A DNA stretch of 64,000 nucleotides from Kitasatospora papulosa (GCF_000717245.1 NZ_JNYQ01000004.1:744001-808000); one strand, 5' to 3'. Counted from the stretch's first letter, positions 43,258-51,849 are shown. The notes: generated by a model from the sequence alone, not told the origin. Numbers and translations are program-made.

Positions 43258-43369
43258 GGGCCCGGCTGCCGTGCGGACGGGCCCCCAGGGGCCGCCGGGA
43301 GGCAATATCAGGGATCGGCCAGGGTCGCCGCGGGCCCCACGAGGGCGTACGGGCCGTCACCATGGACCC

Positions 43370-44704
43370 ATGACCGTTCCCCAGGACGCCTCCCCCGGCG
43401 TCGCTCCGCCCTCCGCGCCGGGACCGCGGCTGCGGCGCAGCCCGCGGCAGAAAGTGGTGGCCGGGGTGTGCGGCGGCCTCGGCCGGTACTGCGACGTGGA
43501 CCCGGTGATCTTCCGCATCGTGCTCGGCGTCCTCGCCGTGACGGGCGGCATCGGCCTGATCTTCTACGGCTTCGCGTGGCTGCTCCTCCCGGTGGAGGGC
43601 GAGGACGAGAACGAGGCGCGCCGGCTGCTCTCGGGCCGGGTCGAAGGCGCCTCCCTGGTCGCCCTGCTGCTGGCCCTGGTGGGCTGCGGGCTCCTGCTGT
43701 CGATGCTGCACAACGGCGGGATGCTCGCCTTCGCCGCGATGCTGTCGCTGACCGTGGTCGGCTTCTCCGTCTGGACGCAGCACCGGAGAACGTTCCCGCA
43801 GGAGGACGCACCGGGCACGGCGGCGTACGCGCCGAAGAGCGCGGCGCACGCGGCCGGGCACGGGGCGCCGCCCGAGGTGAAAGCGCCGCCCTCTCCGGGC
43901 AGCCCGTCCTGGTGGCGGGATCCGATCGTCAAGGACGGCACGACCGGCCCGGCGGGGACGGGCTATCTGTGGGGCCCCGCGGACGCGGTCTCCGAGGCGG
44001 CCGGACCGGGCAGGCGCAGGGCGGCCGTGGACAACCCGTTCCGCCCTCCCCACGGCACACAGGGCACCCGGGGCCCGCGGTCGATCGGCGGGCTCGTGTT
44101 CCTGCTCGCCCTGATCGCGGGCGGTCTGGGGACGGGGCTGAGCTGGGAGGCCCATCCGCTGGGGACGAGTCTGCAGATCGGGCTGGCCGCCGCTCTGGGG
44201 GTGTTCGGCCTCGGCCTGCTGATCGCGTCCGTCCTCGGCAGGACCGGCTTGGGCACGATCGTGCTGGCCATGATCACGGCCGGGCTGCTGGCGGGCGCCT
44301 CCGCCGTCCCGCGGGACATCGGCACCGACTGGGTCCGCAAGGAGTGGCGCCCGGCCTCGGTGGCGACGGTCCGGCCGGAGTACAAACTCAACACCGGCAT
44401 CGCGAAGCTCGACCTCTCCCGGATCACCGTGCCGGAGGGCGGGACGCTGCGCACCCGCGTCCAGGTCGCGGCGGGCCGCGCGCTGGTCGTCGTGCCCGCG
44501 GGGATGACGGTGAAGGTGGACGCCGAAGCGGGCTTCGGCGACATCCGGTTCCCCACGGACCTGCGCAAGGACATCGACATCGCCCCCGACCGGCACACCC
44601 GGCGCACCCTCGGGCCCGCGGAGGACAGCGAGCCCACCGGAACGCTCGAGCTGGGCATGGGAATCGGCATCGGACAGCTGGAGGTCACCCGTGCCGCGTC
44701 ATGA
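43370..44704 (+). CDS. PspC domain membrane protein
   Basis: A 444-residue protein. The PspC domain at ~22-80 (RQKVVAGVCGGLGRYCDVDP, then a membrane helix) is followed by one more helix pair, a hydrophilic loop of ~130 residues, and a second membrane cluster at ~240-320. The extracytoplasmic or cytoplasmic end resembles the beta-strand tail of LiaF-like proteins (GTLRTRVQVAAGRALVVVP). Together with the divergent PspC kinase and LuxR regulator, this looks like a LiaFSR-type envelope-stress circuit. ATG at 43370 has only a weak ribosome site. Its stop overlaps the next small gene. Confidence 0.85.
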   Translation: MTVPQDASPGVAPPSAPGPRLRRSPRQKVVAGVCGGLGRYCDVDPVIFRIVLGVLAVTGGIGLIFYGFAWLLLPVEGEDENEARRLLSGRVEGASLVALLLALVGCGLLLSMLHNGGMLAFAAMLSLTVVGFSVWTQHRRTFPQEDAPGTAAYAPKSAAHAAGHGAPPEVKAPPSPGSPSWWRDPIVKDGTTGPAGTGYLWGPADAVSEAAGPGRRRAAVDNPFRPPHGTQGTRGPRSIGGLVFLLALIAGGLGTGLSWEAHPLGTSLQIGLAAALGVFGLGLLIASVLGRTGLGTIVLAMITAGLLAGASAVPRDIGTDWVRKEWRPASVATVRPEYKLNTGIAKLDLSRITVPEGGTLRTRVQVAAGRALVVVPAGMTVKVDAEAGFGDIRFPTDLRKDIDIAPDRHTRRTLGPAEDSEPTGTLELGMGIGIGQLEVTRAAS

Positions 44705-44939
44705 GATCCGGCCCGGCCGCGCGGTGGCGGGCCTCGTCATGCTGACCCTGGCGGGCGGCTACGCGGCGGACGCGGCGGGTGCCTGGAACGCCCCGTGGAC
44801 GTTCTTCGTCCCCGTGTTCGTCGGCGGCCTGTGGCTGGCGGCCACGGTGACCTGGGTGAGCTACCGGACGCGGCGCAGGCGGCAGACGAGGAAGGCGTCG
44901 GCGGAGGCGTCGGCACCCGGTTCCACCCGGGTGCGCTGA
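44691..44939 (+). CDS. Small two-helix membrane protein
   Basis: An 82-residue protein starting at GTG with GGAGG six bases upstream. The start lies 14 bp inside the end of the PspC gene, so the two are translationally coupled. It has two membrane helices (AVAGLVMLTLAGGYAADAAG and FFVPVFVGGLWLAATVTWV), then a strongly basic tail (RTRRRRQTRK). No family is recognised. The coupling suggests a small partner of the PspC protein. Confidence 0.75.
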   Translation: MPRHEIRPGRAVAGLVMLTLAGGYAADAAGAWNAPWTFFVPVFVGGLWLAATVTWVSYRTRRRRQTRKASAEASAPGSTRVR

Positions 44940-45045
44940 GCTCCGCCGGCGGGCCGGGTCGGCCGGTGGCCGGGGCGCCGTCGGGGAGCACGACCGGTGT
45001 GCGACGGTCCACGCGGTACCACCGGCCCGGCCGGGTAGGGCGCCG

Positions 45046-45555
45046 TCAGATCCTTACGTGGCGTCGCCGGCCCCTCAGCGCGTCCACCGACCAGTAGGAG
45101 GCGCCGGCGAGCAGCAGCGGCAGCCAGGCCATGAGGTAGACCAGATCGTTGCCGTAGTAGTACGGCGTGCTCTGCCAGCTCACCGTCAGCCACAGGCTCA
45201 GCGAGATCAGCGCCCCGCCGAGTGCCGCGAGCCGCGCCCACAGGCCGGCCAGGGTGCCTAGGCCGACGAGGAGTTCACCGATCGCGATGGCGTAACCGAA
45301 GCCCTCGGGACTCTTCAGTGCCAGGTCGACGAGGCCCGGGATCGCCGCGCTGTCGCGTACGGCCTGCATCATCTCGCCGATGGAACCCGGCCCGCTCGCC
45401 GACAGGAACGCGCTGTCGGTCAGCTTGTCGAGCCCGGCGTAGACGAAGGTGACGCCGAGAAAGATCCGCAGGGGCAGGAGCGCGTACTCCCCCGCCCGGT
45501 CCCTGAGACTTCGTGGCTCGTCCAGCCCGTAGGAACCGCCCCTGTACCCGTGCAT
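45046..45555 (-). CDS. DoxX family membrane protein
   Basis: A 169-residue protein with four membrane helices in the DoxX arrangement: LLPLRIFLGVTFVYAGLDKL, the amphipathic GEMMQAVRDSAAIPGLVDL, AIAIGELLVGLGTLAGLWARLAALGGALISLSLW, and LVYLMAWLPLLLAGASYW, followed by a basic end. DoxX relatives take part in thiol/redox homeostasis (as with SodA-DoxX in mycobacteria) or act as quinone-linked subunits; the role here is unknown. ATG is preceded by GGAAGGCGG; an upstream in-frame start adds 21 residues without a ribosome site. It follows the TIG-like gene by 75 bp on the same strand. Confidence 0.85.
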   Translation of the reverse strand: MHGYRGGSYGLDEPRSLRDRAGEYALLPLRIFLGVTFVYAGLDKLTDSAFLSASGPGSIGEMMQAVRDSAAIPGLVDLALKSPEGFGYAIAIGELLVGLGTLAGLWARLAALGGALISLSLWLTVSWQSTPYYYGNDLVYLMAWLPLLLAGASYWSVDALRGRRRHVRI

Positions 45556-45630
45556 CACCGTTCCGCCTTCCGTTGGTCCTCGGACAGACCATACGTACGC
45601 CGGTTCGGGGCCGCTCACCAGGTGTGCGGC

Positions 45631-46899
45631 TCAGTCCATGACGTCGACGACGCAGGAGTTGGTCTCCACCCCCGCGGCCGTCACCACCTGCACCTCGACG
45701 GCGCCCGGTTCCACCTCGACCGGTACGGGGACGGTAAGCACGGTGTCCGCCGGGTTGGCGAAGCCCCCGGTGACCGGGATGAGGGGTACGTGCACGTGTA
45801 CCCGGCCGATCCTGACGACAACCCGCGCCAGCCGGTCGGGGCTGCCCGCGCCGGGCGGCACGAAGCCGGCACCGCGGATCTCGATGTCGTCGCCGGTACG
45901 GATCGGGGCGTCGAGGTCCCCGGCCTCCCTCGCCCGGACCACGGACAGGATGACCGGGCGCCCGCCCTCCGCGTACTTGCCGGCGAAGTAGGTCGCGGCC
46001 GAGACGGCCACCAGGACGGCCAGGCCCCACGGCAGGTCGGGCAGTTGCTCGGGGCGGCGGGCCAGGCGGACCGCGGCGAACAGCACGGCGACGGTGCTGA
46101 CCAGCACGTACTGCACATCGGTGAAGCTGCCGCGCCCGGAGTCGTCGGTCAGCAGGTCGGCGGCGCGGGGCCGGTCGGCGCGGAGCTTCTGCAGCCGCTG
46201 GGACAGCACGCGCACGGTCACCACCCGGCGTACGACCACGGCGACGGCGCACACCAGCGCGAGCACCGTCAGGACTCCGGCCGAGCGGACCAGGTCCAGG
46301 CCCTCGATCAGGGCGTCACGGTCCGCGTGGTCGGACGCCCCGGCCAGTTGCAGCGCGAGGACGAGCACGGCGAAGACGGCGAGCAGCACCCAGGAGGCGG
46401 CGACGGTGCGCGAGGTGGAGAGCCGGTTGTCCTCGCCGATCAGCGGGGCGAGGAGGCCGCCGCGGGCCCGGTGGACGCGGGCGGCGCCGGTCAGCAGACC
46501 CGCGGTCACACAGGCGGCGATCAGTCCCGCGGTGCGGGCCGTGGACCAGCCGGCCCCGATGGCGGTGACGGACTCGCCGACGAGCAGCAGGGCGACACCG
46601 CCCCAGACCACGGTCAGGGTACGCAGCCAGAGGGTGTGGAGCCAGGCGTCACCGGCCTCGCGGCTGCGTTCGGCGACGGCGCGGGCCGACTCGGTCAGTT
46701 CGTCCGACACCCACTGCCGGGACGCGGAGACGGACTGGGCGACGGCACCGGGCAGGCCCTGGCCGGCGGCGAGTTCGTCCCGTTTGGCGAGGAAGGCGGC
46801 CACGGCCCGCCGGTGGCCTTCACGTGCTCCGTGCGGGCAGTCGCCGCACGTACAGCCACCGCCGTGCGTGCTTTTCGCCCTCGCTTCGTCCAACGCCAC
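45631..46899 (-). CDS. Membrane protein with CxCxxC N-terminus and TIG-like C-terminus
   Basis: About 422 residues and no characterised homologue that I recognise. Near the N-terminus a cysteine cluster (GGGCTCGDCPHG, C-x-C-x2-C) could bind metal. About eight membrane helices follow in the middle 250 residues. The last ~100 residues form a beta-rich domain (DDIEIRGAGFVPPG, VVRIGRVHVHVPLIPVTGGF, VEVQVVTAAGVETN) resembling an IPT/TIG immunoglobulin-like fold. The start is uncertain: GTG at 46899 has AAAGGG upstream at wide spacing, and TTG at 46935 is the alternative. Confidence 0.65.
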   Translation of the reverse strand: MALDEARAKSTHGGGCTCGDCPHGAREGHRRAVAAFLAKRDELAAGQGLPGAVAQSVSASRQWVSDELTESARAVAERSREAGDAWLHTLWLRTLTVVWGGVALLLVGESVTAIGAGWSTARTAGLIAACVTAGLLTGAARVHRARGGLLAPLIGEDNRLSTSRTVAASWVLLAVFAVLVLALQLAGASDHADRDALIEGLDLVRSAGVLTVLALVCAVAVVVRRVVTVRVLSQRLQKLRADRPRAADLLTDDSGRGSFTDVQYVLVSTVAVLFAAVRLARRPEQLPDLPWGLAVLVAVSAATYFAGKYAEGGRPVILSVVRAREAGDLDAPIRTGDDIEIRGAGFVPPGAGSPDRLARVVVRIGRVHVHVPLIPVTGGFANPADTVLTVPVPVEVEPGAVEVQVVTAAGVETNSCVVDVMD

Positions 46900-47028
46900 G
46901 GAGAACGCCGCCCTTTCCCGCCCTGATCGAACCAACTCGCCGCTTATTTCTGCGAATTGTGCCGTACAGAGCGGGCACGTACCGCATCGGGGCGTACCGG
47001 GGGCGCGTGTCGCCGAAATGTGCGATTC

Positions 47029-47784
47029 TCAGGCGCCGAGCACGAGGTAGGCGAGGCCCAGCGTCCCCCGGTATCCGCCGTAGTAGCCGGTGCGGCGCGC
47101 GTCGACGGCCTCGGTCGTTCCGGCGTGCAGCCGGTGGCCCGGGTTGGCCATCGCCCAGCGCTCCCCGCGCCCGATGTTGGCGGCGGACTCGAAGAGGTCC
47201 CACTCGCGCTGGTCGGCGACGGTCACCTGGAGCGGCCTGAGCCCCACGGCCTCCGCCTGCCGGATCAGCTCCAGGAGCGAGCCGAAGTCGCCGGGCACCG
47301 CGCCCAGCGCTTCCAGCGCGGCCGACGAGGGCTCACGCTCCCAGAAGCCGTCCCCGAACAGCACCCTCCCGCCGGGGCGTACGGCCGCGCGCAGCGCCTC
47401 GAGCGCCTCCGGGGTGCCGCCGGGCCAGGCGTGCGAGGAACCGATGGAGACGGCGAGGTCGTAGTCGTCGCCCGGGTACTCCGCGGCCGGGACCTCGTGG
47501 AAGCGCACCCGGCCGGTGAGCCCACGCTCCCCTGCCAGGCGCAGGCCCCGTGCCACGGCCTCCGGATCGGTCTCGATGCCGTCCCCGGTGGAACCGGGCG
47601 CCGCCTCGACCAGACGCATCAGCAACTCGCCCCAGCCGCTGCCGAAGTCGGCGATCCGGGCGCCGGGGGCGGGCGAGCAGGCGGCGACCAGCTGGGCGGC
47701 GTGCGCCTCGGACAGCGGGGTGTTCCAGGTGAGGCGGTCGTTGCCCGGGGCGGACATCAGGGCGCGGACTTCTTCGGCGGACAT
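47029..47784 (-). CDS. Class I SAM-dependent methyltransferase
   Basis: A 251-residue methyltransferase with motif I IADFGSGWGELLMRL (SAM-binding Gly loop), an acidic GIETDPEAV at the end of beta 2, DLAVSIGSSHAWPGG (motif IV region) and GGRVLFGDGFWERE. The substrate cannot be told from the sequence. ATG at 47784 was preferred; GTG at 47802 would add six residues. The end (RTGYYGGYRGTLGLAYLVLG) is hydrophobic but not a membrane segment. A weak spacer separates it from the TIG-like gene. Confidence 0.83.
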   Translation of the reverse strand: MSAEEVRALMSAPGNDRLTWNTPLSEAHAAQLVAACSPAPGARIADFGSGWGELLMRLVEAAPGSTGDGIETDPEAVARGLRLAGERGLTGRVRFHEVPAAEYPGDDYDLAVSIGSSHAWPGGTPEALEALRAAVRPGGRVLFGDGFWEREPSSAALEALGAVPGDFGSLLELIRQAEAVGLRPLQVTVADQREWDLFESAANIGRGERWAMANPGHRLHAGTTEAVDARRTGYYGGYRGTLGLAYLVLGA

Positions 47785-47970
47785 GGAAGCGCACCATTCC
47801 ACGGACGACCGACCCCTGCCACCGAATTACCCCGGCCGCCGAACGGGCGGGAGCGCCGCCGGTGGATCGCGACGAGACCGATGTCGAGTGCGGTGGCCGC
47901 CCGTCGCGGTGTGCGCGCCGAGAGCCGGATCGAGCGCGCACCCACACGACGGGCCGGCCCGCGGATACGA

Positions 47971-48006
47971 CGATGCCGTCGCCCGAAGGAATGGGCGACG
48001 GCATCG
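47971..48006 (-). terminator. Terminator of guaA
   Basis: A perfect 14-bp stem, CGATGCCGTCGCCC (47971-47984) with 47993-48006, loop GAAGGAAT. It lies 20 bp after the guaA stop. Confidence 0.9.
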
Positions 48007-48026
48007 GTCCTGACCTCAGGGAGGGG

Positions 48027-49613
48027 TCACTCCCACTCGATCGTCCCCGGCGGCTTGCTCGTCACGTCGAGCACCACGCGGTTGACGTCGGCGACCTCGT
48101 TGGTGATGCGGGTGGAGATCTTCGCCAGCGTCTCGTACGGCAGGCGCGACCAGTCGGCCGTCATGGCGTCCTCGGAGGAGACCGGGCGCAGCACGATCGG
48201 GTGGCCGTAGGTGCGGCCGTCGCCCTGGACGCCGACGCTGCGGACGTCCGCGAGCAGGACCACGGGGCACTGCCAGATGTCACGGTCGAGGCCGGCGGCG
48301 GTCAGCTCCTCGCGGGCGATGGCGTCGGCCTCGCGCAGCAGGTCGAGCCGCTCCTTGGTGACGTCGCCCACGATGCGGATCCCGAGCCCGGGGCCGGGGA
48401 ACGGCTGCCGCTGGACGATCTCCTCGGGCAGGCCGAGCTCCTGGCCGACCATCCGGACCTCGTCCTTGAACAGCTGGCGCAGCGGCTCGACGAGTTCGAA
48501 CTCGATGTCGTCGGGGAGCCCGCCCACGTTGTGGTGGGACTTGATGTTGGCGGTGCCGGTGCCGCCGCCGGACTCGACGACGTCCGGGTACAGGGTGCCC
48601 TGGACGAGGAAGGCGACTTCGGGGCCCTCCTCCTGGAGGATCTCCAGCTGGGCCTGCTCGAAGACACGGATGAACTCGCGGCCGATGATCTTCCGCTTCT
48701 GCTCCGGGTCGGACACGCCGGCCAGGGCGTCGAGGAAGCGCTTCTCCGCGTCGACGACCTTGAGCTTCGCGCCGGTCGCGGCGACGAAGTCCTTCTCGAC
48801 CTGCTCCGTCTCGCCCTTGCGCATCAGGCCGTGGTCGACGTACACGCAGGTGAGCTGGGAGCCGATGGCCTTCTGCACGAGGGCCGCGGCGACCGCGGAG
48901 TCCACGCCGCCGGAGAGGCCGCAGATCGCGCGCTTGTCACCGACCTGCTCGCGGATCAGGGCGATCTGCTCGTCGACGACGTTGGTGGTCGTCCAGGTCG
49001 GCTCGATGCCCGCGCCGCGGTAGAGGAAGTGCTCCAGGACCTGCTGGCCGTAGGTCGAGTGCATGACCTCCGGGTGGTACTGGACGCCGTAGAGCTTCTT
49101 CTCGTCGTTCTCGAAGGCGGCGACCGGGACGACGTCCGTGGACGCGGTCACGGTGAAGCCCTCGGGGGCGGCGGAGCAGGCGTCGCCGTGCGACATCCAG
49201 ACCGGCTGCTCGGTGGGCGTGCCCTCGAAGAGGGTGGAGCCCGCCTTGGAGACGGCGAGGGGGGTGCGACCGTACTCGCGCGCACCGTTGTCGTCGACCG
49301 TGCCGCCGAGCGTGGTGGCCATGAGCTGGAAGCCGTAGCACATGCCGAAGACCGGGACCCCGGCTTCGAACAGCGAACGGTCGATGCTGGGCGCGCCCTC
49401 CGCGTACACCGAGGACGGGCCGCCGGAGAGGATGATCGCCCGGGGGTTCCTGGCCAGCATCTCGGCCACCGGCATGGTGGACGGGACGATCTCGCTGTAG
49501 ACCCGGGCCTCACGGACACGGCGGGCGATGAGCTGGGCGTACTGGGCGCCGAAGTCGACTACCAGGACGACGTCGGTCGTGGTGTCGGGGGCGGCGGGGG
49601 GTGCTGCTGGCAC
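48027..49613 (-). CDS. guaA: GMP synthase (glutamine-hydrolysing)
   Basis: A 528-residue GuaA, converting XMP, glutamine and ATP to GMP. The class I glutamine amidotransferase domain has the nucleophile Cys92 in GMCYGFQL and a His/Glu pair in VQYHPEV. The ATP-pyrophosphatase domain carries the PP-loop GLSGGVDSAVAA and VYVDHGLMRKGE. The dimerisation end is IEWE. GTG at 49613 was chosen because GGAAGG is seven bases upstream. The longer frame to 49655 would include the -10 box. It is divergent from the chorismate mutase leader. Confidence 0.96.
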   Translation of the reverse strand: MPAAPPAAPDTTTDVVLVVDFGAQYAQLIARRVREARVYSEIVPSTMPVAEMLARNPRAIILSGGPSSVYAEGAPSIDRSLFEAGVPVFGMCYGFQLMATTLGGTVDDNGAREYGRTPLAVSKAGSTLFEGTPTEQPVWMSHGDACSAAPEGFTVTASTDVVPVAAFENDEKKLYGVQYHPEVMHSTYGQQVLEHFLYRGAGIEPTWTTTNVVDEQIALIREQVGDKRAICGLSGGVDSAVAAALVQKAIGSQLTCVYVDHGLMRKGETEQVEKDFVAATGAKLKVVDAEKRFLDALAGVSDPEQKRKIIGREFIRVFEQAQLEILQEEGPEVAFLVQGTLYPDVVESGGGTGTANIKSHHNVGGLPDDIEFELVEPLRQLFKDEVRMVGQELGLPEEIVQRQPFPGPGLGIRIVGDVTKERLDLLREADAIAREELTAAGLDRDIWQCPVVLLADVRSVGVQGDGRTYGHPIVLRPVSSEDAMTADWSRLPYETLAKISTRITNEVADVNRVVLDVTSKPPGTIEWE

Positions 49614-49654
49614 GGGGCGGCCTTCCGGCGGTGGAGAGGGGGTCGGTCCTCCCA

Positions 49655-49660
49655 ATTCTA
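49655..49660 (-). promoter_or_regulatory. -10 box of guaA
   Basis: TAGAAT on the minus strand, a perfect match to the Streptomyces -10. It predicts a leader of about 35 nt. No convincing -35 was seen at 17-18 bp. Confidence 0.55.
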
Positions 49661-49713
49661 CCGGCCGTGGGACATCGCCCCGCCGGTCTCCCGTCTCACC
49701 ATCCGGGCCCTGC

Positions 49714-49743
49714 GTGGACCCGGCCCCCGGGCGGGGTCCATAC
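49714..49743 (+). promoter_or_regulatory. Promoter of chorismate mutase leader transcript
   Basis: GTGGAC (49714-49719), 18 bases, CATACT (49738-49743). The start of RNA would fall at about 49750-49751, that is, on the ATG of the leader ORF, so the leader peptide is probably translated from a leaderless mRNA. Confidence 0.5.
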
Positions 49744-49750
49744 TTGCCGC

Positions 49751-49822
49751 ATGCGTCAGCACACGATCTTCGTCTTTACCTATGGCACCCGGCCCGCCGG
49801 CTGCCATGGTCGTGCTGCTTGA
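49751..49822 (+). CDS. Leader peptide for Phe/Tyr attenuation (candidate)
   Basis: A 23-codon ORF beginning MRQHTIFVFTYG and ending at TGA 49820-49822. Within five codons it reads Phe-Val-Phe-Thr-Tyr, using TTC, TTT and TAT; TTT and TAT are rare in this genome. It lies between a promoter and a perfect hairpin (49847-49872), all upstream of chorismate mutase, whose products are Phe and Tyr. A smaller stem TGCTTG/CAAGCA (49816-49836) overlaps its stop codon. This is the arrangement of classic amino-acid attenuators. It is too short to show ordinary codon bias, so support comes from arrangement. Confidence 0.65.
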   Translation: MRQHTIFVFTYGTRPAGCHGRAA

Positions 49823-49846
49823 GCAACTGACAAGCAACGTTCCAGG

Positions 49847-49872
49847 CGCCCCGGGCCGACAGGCCCGGGGCG
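49847..49872 (+). terminator. Attenuator hairpin upstream of chorismate mutase
   Basis: A perfect 11-bp stem, CGCCCCGGGCC (49847-49857) with GGCCCGGGGCG (49862-49872), loop GACA, followed by TTCT. It lies 24 bp after the leader ORF and 53 bp before the chorismate mutase start. A GGCCCG segment inside the leader ORF (codons 14-15) can pair with its left arm, which would allow an antiterminator. Confidence 0.65.
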
Positions 49873-49925
49873 TTCTGGCGTTCCGGACCGGTCGTTCCGG
49901 GGGCCCAGCCCACCGGGAGTCACAG

Positions 49926-50228
49926 ATGACCAGCACCGCATCCACGAAGACGGCCGCCGAGCGGACCGGCGCGCACACCGACGAGGCGGCATCCCTGATC
50001 GGGGGTGCCCGGACGCGCATCGACGCGCTCGACGACCGGATCATCGGCCTCGTCCAGGAACGGATGGCCGTCTCGGCGGTGATCCAGGAGGCCAGGATCA
50101 CGTCCGGTGGCCGCCGGGTGAACCTCTCCCGGGAGATGGACGTGCTCAGCCACTACAGCGACGCCCTGGGCAAGCCGGGCACGGCCCTCGCCATGACGCT
50201 GCTGGAGCTGTGCCGCGGCCGGGTGTGA
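49926..50228 (+). CDS. Chorismate mutase (AroQ type)
   Basis: A 100-residue all-helical chorismate mutase, forming prephenate for Phe and Tyr synthesis. The pattern ARTRIDALDDRIIGLVQERMAVSAVIQEAR gives the first-helix Arg and the Asp/Arg/Lys-type positions. VNLSREMDVLSHYSDALG leads to the third helix. There is no signal peptide, so it is the intracellular form. ATG has GGGAG seven bases upstream. It stands alone after the leader/hairpin region and is divergent from guaA. Members of this short actinobacterial type often depend on DAHP synthase for full activity (known for mycobacterial homologues). Confidence 0.9.
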   Translation: MTSTASTKTAAERTGAHTDEAASLIGGARTRIDALDDRIIGLVQERMAVSAVIQEARITSGGRRVNLSREMDVLSHYSDALGKPGTALAMTLLELCRGRV

Positions 50229-50797
50229 CGTCCGGAGCGGCCGGGTGCGACGTCCGCGGAGCTGTCGGACGTGACGTCCGGGAAGGCTGTACGGCCGCAC
50301 CCGCGTTCGGGCCCCGTCTCACCCGTACGGAGCGTGACCGGGCCCCGGGCCCCTTCGTTTGTCCGGGTGTCCGTGCCAGCCAGGGGCGGCAGCGGCAGGA
50401 ATCCACGCGTGGCTCCGCCGGGACGTGTGACGCACCCCAGGTGCGTCGTGGGACCACGGTCCGGCGTGTGTGACCGGTCGGCAGGGGACAGCGGACCGGT
50501 CACCCCCGCGGCCGGCCCCGGGGACGCCCGGGACCGGCCGCCCTCCGTCCACCGTGGACGGGCCTCGGAACCGGCCCCGGAGCAGTCGTGAAGGTGCGAC
50601 CACCGCGCCTGCGCCCACCCCGTTGTGGCCAGGACCACATAAAGATTCCGTGAAAACGTGGACAACCGTTTCCGCATGTCACAGGTCATGCATGACGAAC
50701 ACACCGGCTCGTTCCGTGCCCCACGACGGCAGGCCCGTTCATTCCTTTCACGCCGTACCGCGGCCCGCGCGGTACCACGGACCTGCTGAGGCCCCAG
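50229..50797. other. Intergenic region before the LAETG protein
   Basis: 569 bases without a supportable gene. The first 60 bases hold four copies of GACGTCCG (50227-50282), two of them as GTGACGTCCGG. The right end, from about 50635, is AT-richer and must carry the promoter of the surface-protein gene (GTGGACAACCG and neighbouring sequence). A perfect 12-bp palindrome GTCATGCATGAC lies at 50686-50697, 100 bp before that gene. No RNA gene recognised. Confidence 0.45.
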
Positions 50798-51826
50798 ATG
50801 AAGCTCCGCCGCACCCTGGCACTCGCTGCCGCCACCGCCGTCATAGGCCCGGTCGTCCTGCTCTCGGCACCGGCCGCGTTCGCGCAGACCGAGACCCCGA
50901 CGACCGGGACGACCGCGCCCGCTCCCACGGAGACGCCGAGCGGGGAGCCGTCCGCCGCGACCCCGGAGAGCACGGAGAGCGCGGAGTCCGCGTCGCAGAC
51001 CGCCACGACCACCCCGTCGGAGACGGAGTCGCCCGAGGGTGTCGCGCCCGAGACCGTCTCCCCGGCCCCGACGGCCACCGAGTCGGAGACGGCGTCCGCG
51101 AAGCCGACGCCCACCGCCTCGGAGACCGAGGACGAGGAGGAGGGGGACGACGAGCCCCTCGACGCGTGCGAGCCGCGCCCGCTGGAGCTCTCCATCAACG
51201 GCCTCTCCGGCAAGATCGCCCGGGGCAGCGGCTGGGACCGGTTCACCTTCACCATCTACAACGACTCGAAGAAGACCGTGAAGAACGTGGCCTTCTTCGC
51301 GGGCGCCGCCGCCGACGAGGCGGGCGAGAAGCTCTTCACCACCAAGCAGGTCCGGCTGCAGGCGCTCAACGAGGCGGACGGCACCTGGGAGGACATCGAG
51401 GACCTGGGCAGTTCGTCCGGTTACGTCGGCGAGGCCGACGGGATCAAGCCCGGCTACGAGGTCGACATCGACCTGCGCCTCAAGGTGGAGGCGAGTGCCC
51501 CGGTGGGCGCCGGCTTCAGCCTCGGCGGCGGGCTCGTCTTCGGTGACGAACTCGAGGCCGTGCCGTGCTTCCAGGACGTCGCCTACAAGTTCCAGATCGT
51601 CGACGCCGGGAACGGCGGCGGCGCGGAGCCCCAGGAGGGCGGCAAGATCCCCGTCCCCACCACGAAGCCCGCGGGCGACACGGCCGAGGTGACCGGCAAC
51701 CTCGCCGAGACCGGTTCGTCCTCCAGCACTCCGGCGATCGCCCTCGCGGGCGGCGCGGCCGTGGTGCTGGGTGCCGGCGCGATGTTCGTCGTGCGGCGCC
51801 GCAGGAACGGTGACGCCGCCGCGTAA
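50798..51826 (+). CDS. LAXTG cell-wall-anchored surface protein
   Basis: A 342-residue secreted protein. A signal peptide (MKLRRT, hydrophobic core, AAFAQ) is followed by a Thr/Ser/Pro/Glu-rich stalk at ~30-125. A folded beta-rich domain occupies ~128-270 with two cysteines (DACEPRP, VPCFQD). The sorting signal is LAETG at 302-306, then a hydrophobic helix and a VRRRRNG tail. LAXTG is the class E sortase motif used in Streptomyces, for example by long chaplins. No sortase gene is in the window. ATG is preceded by GAGG. A strong hairpin follows. Confidence 0.88.
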   Translation: MKLRRTLALAAATAVIGPVVLLSAPAAFAQTETPTTGTTAPAPTETPSGEPSAATPESTESAESASQTATTTPSETESPEGVAPETVSPAPTATESETASAKPTPTASETEDEEEGDDEPLDACEPRPLELSINGLSGKIARGSGWDRFTFTIYNDSKKTVKNVAFFAGAAADEAGEKLFTTKQVRLQALNEADGTWEDIEDLGSSSGYVGEADGIKPGYEVDIDLRLKVEASAPVGAGFSLGGGLVFGDELEAVPCFQDVAYKFQIVDAGNGGGAEPQEGGKIPVPTTKPAGDTAEVTGNLAETGSSSSTPAIALAGGAAVVLGAGAMFVVRRRRNGDAAA

Positions 51827-51849
51827 GGCGCGTCACCGGCAGGTACGTG

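Noticed and set aside
47862..49925. Plus-strand open frame running through guaA into chorismate mutase
   Set aside because: Antisense to guaA until about 49613. Only the last 100 codons, from ATG 49926 with its own ribosome site, are the real chorismate mutase.
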